This document shows positions 53,220 through 64,000 of a stretch of DNA of 64,000 bases, one piece after another. A program made the translations under genes and the position numbers. The DNA lies in NCBI GenBank assembly GCA_011319805.1, contig SJRY01000305.1, forward strand, positions 1 to 64,000. The letters run 5' to 3'. The notes below the pieces were generated by a model, which did no database searches, had not been told where the DNA came from, and saw only the letters and a list, made by a program, of their open reading frames with translations. The DNA is from Macrocybe gigantea. Its lineage: Eukaryota; Basidiomycota; Agaricomycetes; Agaricales; Callistosporiaceae. Every line of letters starts with the position of its first letter. Position 1 is the stretch's first letter.

Positions 53220-55790
53220 TGAAACGAGGATAACAACAACAATGAAGGCAAGGGAGACGACGGGGAGAGCGGATTGAAAGATGGCATACGAGGATGGACG
53301 GGCATTTTATCTCGTCATCTGTTTTGGCTTAACTGTGTCGGGGACCGTCAAGTTCCACCCTGGTAGGAAGCCCTTGTCAGTTGGCACAGCAGTGTAATAA
53401 GGTAGCGAGGCTTGCCAGATTGAATAGAAGATGACAATCCGATGAGCGAGAATGTAGATAACCGAAATGAAACCTGGTTCGCGGTGCAGAACAGGACACC
53501 CTTGACATTGCGCGGTGCCTTTAAGGTAGTCATTTAGCATTTGTTCGCACTGTCGACAGAGATATCCATCGGTTGAAGGTTACCAGAGGGATCGTCTTTA
53601 TTTTCCTTGTAATCGTAATATTACTTACCGAGCACTTCAACTAATTGATTGAGGAAACACCTATTACATGCATTTGAACACAACGGAGACTGCTTAGATT
53701 TAAACCATAAGTATTAAATCAGAAAAAGCGGGAGAAAAGAAGAACAAAAATCAAATACTTATCAATTGGAGCGTGAACAGGCAATTTTTTACGTGAAGAC
53801 GCACATCGATGTCAAACACCATGATTCTGCTCCACTGAAGAGTACAAGCATCCCTCGTAGAATAGCGACCCTTTGCCTCGAGGAAGGTATTCTGCTTACA
53901 GAATGCACCTCCCCGATCTACAGGACTGGCCGCTATCTCGCTTGTTTGTAAACCCGTGGCGAACGCATGTTGAATTCCATGGACGCACCCTATGGGCGTG
54001 ATGATTTTAGGTTATCGGATTTTCCTGATCATCGTTAAGTCCGTTCATTGTAACGCTTGCAGGTGCGCCGCGTGAAGTAGCAATGCCAAAGAAGCAGGAA
54101 CAGAGAAAGGCGTCAACTTGCTCGTTGAATGTAACGTGACCTGGGACCTGTTAGCGGCCCTGCCTCTCAAATGCAAGGAATCCGAAACGTTGGGACTAAA
54201 CCGACTCGTGGACATAGAGAGACTCTCGACAAAACCTTTTCTGTTCTGAATACGTAAAGTAGCGCGCAACGCGAAGTTGCAGGTCTAGAACCTGTCTTGA
54301 ACTGGCAGTCCCTTTGCCTTCCGCCGGTCGGGAAGTCCCTGACGCTGCTGCGGACGATGCGTAAGGGCACACAGGCCTGGACACTTTTTCGGGAAGTTAA
54401 ATGCAAGCGTGTAACCTCATGGACAATTGAATGGATGTAAGTGGACATCCCTGTGGCGGGAACGCAACTATGGTACCGTCCGAGTCCGAGTCCAGACTAG
54501 ACATGTCATGGACGGCCGGTTAATTCCATGTACCTTCGCAAATTTCCGTACGCACTAGAATGAGGTGTGTTACGATTCCGTGTCTTTGACTAAAATGTTG
54601 CAACAAGATGATCGCAATGATTGGGTGTAGGTCAGTCTGTATCCGACTGTGCAGTAACGGAGGTCGGGTTGAAACATCAGCTGGACGAGGGATCACAGGC
54701 TGACCGTGAACCTAAAACGGATGTCCATGGCAGTTCAGAATACATATCATGATCTTGCAACAGACCTACAACGTCTTGGTGAGTGACATGTACATGCAGA
54801 GACCTGCTGGTGTCCCTGACAGACTTATCCGTCCCCCCTCGGGCATTATTATTGCCATTCCGGTCGGAAACGCGGGTACCTGGTCATGGAGAAAATTTGG
54901 CAAGCCGGAGATCCTGCAATCGTTATTTGGGTTGTCCTGCGCTATGAGCCGATTAGGGCTCCACCATAAGGATGGACATAATGGAAGACCGTAGTTAGGA
55001 GAATCATCATGCAAGAAGAAAGCCAACGTAAAGCTATGGATGGAGACAGCCCAAAAAGCTGTTGATGATAGCTCCTTGACCTGGAGTTGAACGGACTTGA
55101 GCTGACAAATCACGAAAGCAGATGAATGATCCGCTAGTCAATGTCAGCAAGGTGCCGGCACCATGAAGTCGCGAGACCCTCTCCAGACTGTTCGGTACGG
55201 GAACCAGAGAGGTGAGCAACGCGAAAATCTGGGCGTCCCGAGGTTTGTGATGGGCAGGACTATTGCCGTCGAACTGGCGTACCGCAACTCCAGGAGGTGA
55301 TTCAATTGGTGCGGATCATCCATATGCCTGGAGATACGACATCTCAACATATCAGCAGGCTTGGCAACAACCAGAGAATCGCCTAGGATCACGACCGATG
55401 ACAAGACCACATGATAAAGGCAAAGTTGTCTGCTTCATTCATTGACAGTATCACTGATTTCCCCGAGCGATACGCAACCAGGTCAGCCAGCGGTGAAGCT
55501 CAACTGGGGCGTTCATCTGACATGCTCTGTATAAAACCGATGGGCCGCCCGTCGTCGTCAAGATTTTCTGTTCCTTCCCTCTTCACCTTTTCCGTTCTTG
55601 TCCACATTCTTTTTTTGACCGCTGCGTTGATCACTAGCGCTTCCTCTCCCATTCTGCTGTGATACCAACCTCCTTGAAGGCCATTTACATTCGTTCCATT
55701 GCCTTTTATTCTCGATTCCTTGGCCCCGGGAGGTCTTCTTTTGATTTCACCTTTGTTCGCTCTTTATAACTTCGTTCGCAATTGGAATTT
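53220..55790. other. Gene-poor stretch
   Basis: 2.6 kb. A minus-strand ORF at 53307-53540 (GFISVIYILAHRIVIFYSIW) has one hydrophobic segment and could be a lone DUF6533-type exon, but no partners were found. The rest shows no splice-consistent coding sequence. Confidence 0.4.
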
Positions 55791-58504
55791 ATGGCGTATT
55801 TAACAATATTCACGCTCGTTTTGTCTGCCGTTGCAACCGCTCGGGCGGCTAACGACTGGAGTAAACCGTGTCTCTCGGGCGTTTGCTCATATGGCAAGTG
55901 ATTTTCCTGCTAAGAATAGAAACGAAACAAGATGCTATTCGTTCAACAGATCTTCCAGCGTCTGCCGGCTCCGCATCTGGTACTCTCAAGATTGTCGGTA
56001 GCGCCACTTTCCCTCTTTAGACGAGTGATGCACAGATTTCGATTGTAGTGGGGCCCACAAAATGCCATCTCGGACATCACGACCGCGGCCGGTTGGGAGA
56101 TCCTCGACTGTTCTCCAGACAAGACTTCACAGGATATTAGGCTTGTGTGCAATAGTGCCGACCCTCAGGCGGCCGGGTGCGCACATCTGTACGAAAACTC
56201 CGGAGCAGTAGGGAAGATCGTGCGGTTGCCCGAATCGGTGTGCTGTGATAACATGTATTTCAATTTTTGATTAGTCCCTCTGATCTTCTTATGAATAGTG
56301 CGGCAAGAACGCGTTTGCTCGAGTCGCGAATGCTTGGACCCCCAAAGAGCAGTCCATACCCGACGCCGTAGCTAAAAAAATTGCCCGACGAGATGGAAAA
56401 CAGCCGCAGGTCCGTGCCTTGACGCTCGACACCGATTTCGCTGCTGTGGATTCCGCAAAGTGAGTCAGTACAAATCAAGAAATTGCCTCCGTATGCTTAC
56501 TGTGCATCGGGAGAGCTGGCGCCATCAATTTCGCCATCAAGGCCGCTAATGTTCCTGGTGCACAAGGAGATATCGACATCTCCGCACCGAGCTCGCAACG
56601 TCGGAGTCGGATTCACAGCAGAGGCCTGTTCGATTTTGTTGGAGACGCGATTGACGGTGAGTTTACGTGGTGTCAGAGAAACAGAGCATCTTACTTGTTT
56701 TCCCGCTACCCAAGCCATCAAGGGCCTCAATGATTTCGACATCGACAAGTCCAAGACACTCAAACCGTTCGATGTGAACAAGAATTTTAATTTATTGGAC
56801 ACGTCGTTGTCTTGCCCTCCTGTCACGGTTTCCGCCAAGATAGATGTTGATGCAAAAGCACATGCCGTGGCCTCGATTGGCGTCGCTGCTTCGGGAACGG
56901 TCATACCTCCGAAAGTTGAAGACTTTGCCATCATTGCCGGTAAATCGCATTTCCGTTTCGTCTGGTTGTGAGAGAAATGACAATTTTGCAGGCCTGACAG
57001 CAGATCTCAATGGATCAGTCGATATGCAAGTCGGTCTTTCTGTAAGTTCGATGTATTTGATTGCACGCTTGAGCAAATTCCAACACGTTGTGACCAAGGG
57101 TGCACTCGATTCAGGAAAGATCAAGATTTTTGAGATTGGTATTCCTGGTCTCGATTTCCCAGGGTACGTATACCAGCCTGTTTGAAACGAATGGTAATGA
57201 TTATGGATATGAAAGTATCCTGACACTTGGGCCTACTTTCGAGGTCAATGGACAAGCAAAAGCCTCCCTGGACGTCAACATGGACTTGACCGTCGGGCTC
57301 AACTACCATCTAGAGAATGCCCAGCTCGTCTTCCCTCCCAGCAGCAAAAAGGCGAAACAAGGCGCGCTCACCGTCGGCGACACACGTGAGTGTTCTTGAT
57401 CACCTCCTCTGCCTTTACTCCCTAAACCCGCGTTTCCAGCTCTTAGGCTGTCGGTTAGTCCATCTGTCAAAGCCACTGGAACCGTCGAGGCACATCTCAT
57501 CCCAAGCCTAAACCTGAAGATCTCTGCGCTCGGAGACATAGTTGACGCCGGCGTGTTCGTCGAGCTCGACGCATCCGCGTCGATGGAGCTGACCGTGGGT
57601 GCTAAGGCGCAGGCCAACGTCACGATCAATAAAGCCCAGGCGAAGCAGAATGCTGTCCAGGGCAGATTCATGCCTAGGGTAGCTGGGTCCGGCGAGATGT
57701 TTAAAAGGCACCTCGATGATGCCGTTGAGCTCGAATCTGACGAGGTCATTGAAGCCAGGGCGGCTGGCGATGCATCAACTGCGAAGAAAGTAGCCACTCC
57801 AAAGCCGACGCCGGCCGAAGCGCCTCCGAAAAAAGCGAGCACGTCGTCAACGACAAAGGCGGCGACGCGAAAGACGAACACGACGGCAACACCATCCAAA
57901 GCGACGGCAACAACGAAAGCGGGCATCAAATCCGTTTCGAACTCCGCAAAGGGCACTATCAAGACTGCCACCAAGGCCGGCAGTGCTGCCGTGGGTGCCG
58001 CCACTGATGGAGCTACGGCAGGAGCAGGAAACAATGCAGGAGGCATTGTTGCGACCAAGGACGCCAATGTCGGTTTTGGCGGCTGCTTCTCTCTCAATGG
58101 TGGACTCGACGTGAACGCGGGTGCGGATGCGAGCTTCTTCGGGCTGTTCGACAAGAATACGAAGGTATCGTTGTTCTCAAAAAAGTTCGACATTTTCCAG
58201 GTGAACAACGTCCACGTTTGCTGGACGCGCGCGATTATCTCTGACATCGTTTATGTGATTAGAAATGCTTCGGTGACCAGAATGCGATTGCTAGGAGATC
58301 AGAGTCTTTGCCACAGTTTTCAAGACTCGTTTCGCGTGCTAGGTATTTCAGCCCGCGTGCCCTGACCTGTCCAGTCCAGGATCTTGGCACTGCCCAGCCC
58401 GTTGCTGATGAGACGGTTGCCTCTGCTGCGTACGTGATCATCTCCCTCCCCGATAGTGGGCTCATTCAACATCTACGCTACACAGGATCAAGGAGACAAA
58501 GTAG
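55791..58504 (+). CDS. Secreted DUF7223-like basidiomycete protein
   Basis: Large secreted protein of unknown role, widespread in mushrooms. Start at 55791 with signal peptide MAYLTIFTLVLSAVATARA, then NDWSKPCLSGVCSYDLP, SGTLKIVGS and WGPQNAISDITTAAGWEILD. The middle has LFDFVGDAIDAIKGLNDFDI, FNLLDTSLSCPPVTVSAKID, AHAVASIGVAASGTVIPPKV and ILTLGPTFEVNGQAKASLDV, which are beta-rich repeats alternating A/V-x-A-x-V. A Lys/Thr/Ala-rich low-complexity stretch (about 57760-58040) is followed by GFGGCFSLNGGLDVNAGADA, SFFGLFDKNTKVSLFSKKFD, then over an intron KCFGDQNAIARR. The final exon gives IKETK and TAG at 58504. About nine short introns. The domain name is from memory; the layout of signal peptide, two beta domains and low-complexity linker is what the sequence shows. 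A broken fragment copy lies at 60534-60680. Confidence 0.8.
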
Positions 58505-60533
58505 AGCAAGTTGTACGATTCGTGGAAGTATATACCCGTGCTACGTTGTATGATATAGGAATTTCCGGGTAATCGAGGGATGATCACTGTAGTTTCTCAT
58601 GATGCCGATTGCAATTTCCTCATTGCGATGTGGCAGCCACGGAGTTGCATGACTCTTGCATATCGGTGTCGCTCTTGACAGGCGGGGAAAGACGTCTCCA
58701 TAACCTCAAAGGAGTCCCCTGTCAACCGTCGAACGAACGTGATGCCGGTCGCAGTCACTGGAGCCATCATCCATTTTACTAAAAATTCAATCGTCTTCAG
58801 ATTCTTCAGATGATGAAAATGCGTCAATCATACGGAATCGCGCATTGTAGGCATGAGCAAGTACGAACACGACTGTAGTCGCGTATATGTCTGTGAATGA
58901 CAAGGTAAGTCTCGACCTGTTGCGTTGCAGCGTATAGCACACCGCACAGAGACAGCTTGAGCTTCGGGAGGCGGCGATGGAAAATGGGACATGGATCAAG
59001 GCACGAATAACTGCCTGTGCTGCTGCACGGCTTATGAGGAGCGTTTGAGCATGTATTGACACGATAGCAGAGGCACAAGGAGCACACAGAGTGTCGTCCG
59101 CTAGGGGCAAAGAACACGAGCTGGACGAGAGTCTACAGGCTTCAGGGTCTGATTCGAGTGCGCACGTCGAATCGCCAAGCTGCAAAGATACATCCAAAGG
59201 AGAAACAGCTCGCGAAAATCTAAAGGAGAGCGGAACGCGGAGAGTGCCATCATGGCCTGTGTCCATGCTCAGGAGGGCCCTTATGGAGGGGATCGGGGCG
59301 CCAGGAGACTTGGACGTTTAGGCACGTATCTCAAAGCCAGTACATGACAGTGATTCTGGCTGAGGAATTCATGTTCTCAACCTTGAGCATTTTTCTTCTC
59401 ATTGATGCTGAGCACCCCGCTTGAACCCATCTGTCAGATATCGCCCTGCCATCCGCCACAATTTCGCCGCGATTGAACCGCCTGTGGGCGAGTAAATAGG
59501 CGATATCCAATGTCCAATTCGTTCATGAACTGACCTCTTGAAGTGCTGAGCCTGAATCGTCAACGCATTGACTTGTTGGTCGTACATTATTACCTCTCAT
59601 CTCATGCATATGAATTGATCTTCAGCGGGATTGGAGAGCTTTATTTGCATAGTCACAATGGTTTGTATCTGGATTTGATATCTTTACAATCTATCTAGTG
59701 GGCTCACTTTGCGCGTCGTCCGTGGTTTTAGGAGTCCAGTTAGGATTGACAATGCAGGAATTAGACTCGATGCTCTCACTGTCGTATTGTTCATCTTCCC
59801 CTGCTCTTGCTAGACCACCTCGGGCAGAACAACAGGCTTGGTCCCAGTGCGACTAAGGATACTCAATGGATCTGGAGTTGAGCCACCTGGTGGCTAAGAT
59901 CCATCACCGGGTTCTTCTTCACAAGCGTCAACCCACGTATTGGTCAGAGGAAGAACAACACACCTCACTGAGTCGGGGTGGAGTTGGACGATAACGGCAT
60001 AGTTCAACGACCCATCGGATTTTGTTTGTCCCAGTATACCCAGACACCTCAGACCTTTGGCGAATGCGGCGGATGACCTCGGTACGACGTTGGTCAGCAG
60101 CTAATCCACCAAGACCCAATGTTGCCCTGGAGAAGAATAAGTAGCAAATGCAGTCATGAGGAACACGCACCTACAAGGCGACGTCATCTGTATCTGGTAC
60201 AGCATTGACGAGTGCGTTCAGAGCAGCCTTGTGTGCACAATCAGCACGGAAATAGGAGGAGGAAGAGAAATTAATACTTCGCATTAATAGACTACTTGCC
60301 ATACTTAAGTCAGCTTGGCGGAACAGTAAGAGACGATGGCTTCATCACCATTTCCTTGTGGAAGGAACGAGACTTGCCAGATGAGATGGACTTTGAAACT
60401 GCACTGGAACAGTTTGGATGGCTGCATGTGACGTGGCAAATCGTGGCAAATCGTGACCCTTGAACCTGTTGAGTCTAGGACCTTCTGTCTCTCGTACGTA
60501 CCTTTCCTAATGCTGAAGGGCTCCTTTCGCTGC
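58505..60533. other. Gene-poor stretch
   Basis: 2 kb. A minus-strand ATG-initiated ORF at 58787-59266 (159 aa, Ser/Cys-rich) has no recognisable motif and was not accepted as a gene. No other coding signal. Confidence 0.4.
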
Positions 60534-60680
60534 CATTGAAGCCAGGGTGGCCGGTGATGCAGCAACTAAGAAAGACGCCAGCCGAAGCGCCTCCGAGAAA
60601 AAGGAGCACGTCTAATGTCAACAACAAAGGTGACGATACGAAGGACGAGCACGAAGACGACACCGTCCTAAGCATCATGG
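60534..60680 (+). pseudogene. Fragment copy of the DUF7223-like gene's low-complexity region
   Basis: Matches about 57747-57905 of the secreted-protein gene: CATTGAAGCCAGGG(T)GGC...GATGCA-CAACT, then GCCGAAGCGCCTCCGA-AAAA, and GACACCGTC near the end. An internal gap of about 18 bases relative to the parent follows AAGAAAG, and frames no longer agree. There are no flanking exons, so it is a dead fragment in the same orientation, 2.8 kb downstream of the parent. Confidence 0.7.
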
Positions 60681-60992
60681 GTAGGGGTTGTGAACGTTCC
60701 TTCAGGACCTTCACTTCGAAAGAAAAAAGAAAAAGCTTACATAACAATGTTGTTTCGGTTGCATTGCATGAATGACTTCGACACATCAAATCAACATTCA
60801 CCAACTCCTGCTCATTTTTGACGGAGGAAGCCATAGCTACATCACGGCACGTACATATAAGGTGTCGTCCATTTTACTGTTATCTTTGTAGCTACCAATA
60901 TTCGCAGAAGCTGTTACTCACATTGTCCATTTTTATCATGATCGCATTCACCTCGATAGCATTCTATTGTCTTCTAATCGTGGTATCTCGTC

Positions 60993-62597
60993 ATGTCTGA
61001 TGAACAAGAAGGTGCTCAGACTGGATCGTCTCAAGAGTACAATCCCAGCGCAGAACTTCAAGAAACTCCCAAGCTAATTTCTACTCTTTTACCGTCTCTT
61101 GAAATGCCTTCGCATCGAACAAACCTTTCTACCTCGTCAAATGAATCCGACGTATCGATTGGTTCTGCATCGAGTGGTTTATATTCCATTTCCATCTCTG
61201 CCACCGAAAGCATTACCGTCACCATCAGTGGGGACGTCCGGAAAGATATGGTCATTATGATCCAGGACAAAGACAGATATCCTACCGCCACGTTGCAAAG
61301 GCTCGCTGACCTACATTTAGAGAAACTCGAGAACGCTCCCCGAGACAATCGACTACTACGTACACCCGAAACAATTAAAGAAAAACTTGATGCACACAAG
61401 ATAATCCGGGCGATGTGGGACTACATTAAAGATCAGACCGGAGAACGATACGATCATCCAATTCGCTATACAGCCGCTGCAATCGTTACCTGTGACGATG
61501 ACATTCAGAAATTTGTTGCACTAGCGAATACATGGTTTGGACTATTCTTGTGGCCGTGTAAGCATCGAATAGTTGCATTTCGATACAAAACGATACTCAT
61601 TTCGCAGTCCGAGCTCAATCCCATTATGTTAAAAGCACACTCTCTGAAGCAGCGACTCCGACGGTCGACGAGACAGCATCGGCATTCCAACATACTAGCT
61701 CTTCTAAGCCCAAAAACTGTGATGAGAAAATGGTAGAGGTGGTAGGATTTCATTAATTTCTATGTGACAGATTCGAGCTTCTGTACTGACAAAGCAGTAG
61801 GTCCTATACCGAGACAATTTTACATGCGTAGTCTCAGGGATGCAATTCGAAAAAGCTCACAACTATGACGCGAAGCGCGGTGTTGCATGTGTGGAATGCG
61901 CCCATATTTTCAAACGATCTGTAGCAAGTTTCTCGACGAGCAGAGTAAGTCGTTCAAATTCCGGTCTTCTCTTGCCACATATCGCTTTCCTTATAGCAGG
62001 ATAGTAACGCAATCACCACTCTCGACGTCGTTCACAACTATTGTCCCCAGCCGACATGGAGTCTCGAATTACAAGACGAAAAATTCGATTCGCCGTGTAA
62101 TAGTATCGCTTTGGAACGTAATACTCACATATATTTCGACGAATACAAATTCTGCTTTCTGCCGGTGGTGAGTATCTTCATATCTCTGGCATTCGGAATT
62201 TATTCACGCTTCGCAGGACGGCAAGGCCAATACCTACACGTTGAAGGCTTTCCAAGAACTCGGAGGGTGTATTCCTATCCCAGTCGACGAAGAGATCACT
62301 CTCAAAGACAACTCACACTTGCACACGACTAAAGCGCCCGACCCCGCACCTATGAGAGCAACGCAACTGCAAGAAGCTGGACCCGCGCCACGATCCGTTG
62401 ATCTTCCCGATCCCTGGTTCTTTTCCGTTCATGTTGCCGTCGCCCACGTCTTACATGCCAGCGGCGCAGCTGAATTTTTCGACAGCTTCTTCGGGCGTGA
62501 TTTCGTAGGCTACGATTCTCGTGTAGAGATGAAGGAAGTACGGGATATCGAGTTGAGGTTTATGAGGATGGATCTCGAGGACGCATTCTTCCCGTAA
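60993..62597 (+). CDS. Fungal HNH_2-type nuclease-domain protein
   Basis: Agaricomycete protein with a C-terminal HNH-like domain, probably DNA-cleaving or derived from such an enzyme; cellular role unknown. Start MSDEQEGAQTGSSQEYNPSA at 60993. A Ser-rich region and SITVTISGDVRKDMVIM are followed by a helical segment (RTPETIKEKLDAHKIIRAMW) and FVALANTWFGLFLWP. After an intron (GTAAGC...GCAG) comes FRAQSHYVKSTLSEAATPTV. After a second intron VLYRDNFTCVVSGMQFEKAH begins the HNH domain, with VECAHIFKRSVAS giving the C-A-H-I-F core. Next are LDVVHNYCPQPTWSLELQDE, NTHIYFDEYKFCFLPVD and YTLKAFQELGGCIPI, and the C-terminus ends MRMDLEDAFFP at 62597. About five introns. HNH_2 assignment rests on the R-D-x-x-x-C-V-x-S-G...AHIF pattern. 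Confidence 0.8.
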
Positions 62598-62809
62598 AAA
62601 CCCAACACTCTTGCGGGACATCTACTGTACATACTTTCTGGAAACGCATATTCGATCTGGAGCCCAATTGTTCTGTTGTACGAATGCGATACAGTCATAA
62701 ATACGAATGACGCCAAACACTGCTGTATAAAAAGTATAGGGAAAAAATATGACGGAGGACGAAACATGAACAAAGAAAACAATGGTATAACGCTCGAACA
62801 GAGAAGCCA

Positions 62810-64000
62810 TCACTTGACGATCTCAGGTGCATCAATAAAGATCCTCTCCACGTCCTTCCACTGCGCCTTCGGATTCCCACCAGCGCCAAACACCTTCTCC
62901 CTCTCGACCCAATACTCCAACAAATCGCCCAGCCTCGACGGAGCCCAAACCCTCTCTCCCGTATCCCCATCCGTCTCAGCCCTGAACCACCTCGGACGAT
63001 GCGGCGGCATCCTCCCTTCCTCCCTAGCGCGCCTGATCGTTCGCTGCTTCTCTTCTTGCTCACCTTTGAGCTCGTTCGCAAGTTGATACCTTCCGAGCTC
63101 AAACGCGCGCTGGTCAGGTCGCAGGCGACAGTCTGTCGGACACAAGAACGGCTTCAGATCCGGAGGACAGTCGTTCAGCGTGATCGCGAATGGGGTCAGG
63201 TTGAACGGCGTCCCAGACGGCTTGTCCGAGTTTTTCCACAGCAGAAAGTGATGCGGCGTCGAGGGTGGTGAGTGGGTAGAAGGCGAGGTAGACGACATCG
63301 ATCCAGAGAGCGTCATGTCGGGATTGAAGAACGCACCGCTCGCTTCCCGTGCGATAAGCTGCGAGTTCCACCGCCCGGCAATGTCATACGCGACTTGGCC
63401 TGTCGAATCAAACACGTGTCCCGCAATCTCATACGCATCTCTGCCTCTCCATCCGCGCGGCTTGAACGTCAACACGCATTGGTCTCCCGTCCGATGATTC
63501 GTGATCTTCACAGAGATAAGAGAGTGAGCGCCAAACCTCAACACCATCAAAAAGAGAAACAACGCACAATCATATCCCCATAGTGATCAATCGTAGGCGA
63601 CCCAAGTATGAACCCAGAAACGTTCGTCGTGACCTTTTTCCATGTATAATGCTCCACTACCTTGCCCTCGCTGAACACACCCGTCGCCGCGGGATAGTCT
63701 GGTGCCCACTCTTTCGGGAGGAGCAGCTCGGCGTGCGCGACGCCCGTCGGACGAATCTCGAACGACTTGCCCATAAACTTGTTCTGCGCGTCGACCTTTG
63801 TCGCATCAAGGATCAGCACATTGTCTTGGGGGACCATATGTTTACGCAATTCCTCACCTCTCCAAAGTAGTGCCACAGTGGGGACTCGGCCCAGCACGCC
63901 GATATAGGCGGATGATGGCTGACCTGCTCCGAGACGTAGCGGTAATCCTTGTCGACCCTCACATACTCAAACGTCTCGCTCTGAAAACAAACAGATAAGT
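62810..64000 (-). CDS. Oxysterol-binding protein (ORP/Osh family), 5' end beyond window
   Basis: Lipid-transfer protein that exchanges sterol for phosphatidylinositol-4-phosphate between membranes. Within the window the first exon (from an acceptor near 63979) reads SETFEYVRVDKDYRYVSEQ and VSHHPPISACWAESPLWHYF. EQVSHHPP is the family fingerprint, with the histidines that bind the PI4P phosphate. After an intron comes KFMGKSFEIRPTGVAHAELL, GKVVEHYTWKKVTTNVSGFI and DHYGDMIV. A further intron (about 63570-63500) leads to ITNHRTGDQCVLTFKPRGWR and DAYEIAGHVFDSTGQVAYDI. The C-terminal LRPDQRAFELGRYQLANELK and KQRTIRRAREEGRMPPHRPR helix ends in IFIDAPEIVK at 62810. No break seen. The missing N-terminus decides whether it is a short Osh4/Kes1-like form or a long form with PH or ankyrin domains. 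Confidence 0.93.

Noticed and set aside
53307..53540. Minus-strand 77-aa ORF with one hydrophobic stretch
   Set aside because: Considered as an upstream exon of the DUF6533 gene, but that gene has its own good ATG at 53219 and no joining splice sites were found.
58787..59266. Minus-strand ATG ORF of 159 aa, Ser/Cys-rich
   Set aside because: Composition resembles random GC-rich sequence; no motif, no splice partner, and a competing plus-strand frame overlaps it.

Overview
The window looks like a nuclear contig from a wood- or litter-decaying Agaricomycete (Basidiomycota). The signs are dense short GT-AG introns of about 50-75 nt, T/C-rich leaders and trailers, a copper radical oxidase, an AA9 lytic polysaccharide monooxygenase, several basidiomycete-only membrane proteins (DUF6533 type) and a secreted DUF7223-like protein. 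No prokaryotic, viral, rRNA or convincing tRNA feature was seen. Both ends cut a gene: a LanC-like protein at the left (3' end missing) and an oxysterol-binding protein at the right (5' end missing).

Layout. 0-4.7 kb: LanC-like protein and two tandem F-box-like paralogues, all on the minus strand. 4.7-9.2 kb: mostly gene-poor, with an unidentified broken ORF and a multi-pass membrane protein. 9.2-11.9 kb: a membrane-anchored copper radical oxidase. 13.2-22.9 kb: the U3 processome WD40 protein Utp7 sits between two inverted copies of one segment. The left copy is decayed. The right copy carries a small gene whose start codon is split by an intron, a PD-(D/E)XK-like protein and an intact membrane protein. 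A non-autonomous hAT element (20-bp TIRs, perfect 8-bp target duplication) lies beside the left copy. 23.6-25.7 kb: PIN-like (auxin efflux family) carrier. 26.1-31.7 kb: two NAD(P)-dependent epimerase/reductase paralogues flanking an inverted relic of a third and a small hypothetical gene. 33.2-34.8 kb: DUF6533 membrane protein. 37.0-38.2 kb: AA9 LPMO. 41.1-51.1 kb: MFS transporter, cytochrome P450, second MFS transporter (all plus), then a Gfo/Idh/MocA oxidoreductase (minus), which looks like a small export or detoxification neighbourhood without a core synthase. 51.6-53.2 kb: another DUF6533 protein. 55.8-58.5 kb: secreted DUF7223-like protein, with a shattered partial copy at 60.5 kb. 61-62.6 kb: fungal HNH_2 nuclease-domain protein. 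62.8-64 kb: oxysterol-binding protein.

How genes relate. The oxidase (H2O2-producing) and the AA9 enzyme (H2O2- or O2-using) are natural partners in lignocellulose attack, though 25 kb apart. The MFS-P450-MFS block could handle small toxic molecules. The rest is a mix of housekeeping genes (Utp7, OSBP) and lineage-specific families.

Caution. Many otherwise conserved genes here are broken by one-base shifts, and most fall at runs of G or C where one extra G/C would restore the family reading frame. This repeats in at least four unrelated genes, so I read most of these as consensus errors rather than pseudogenes. Exon borders were deduced by eye from splice signals and conserved motifs.
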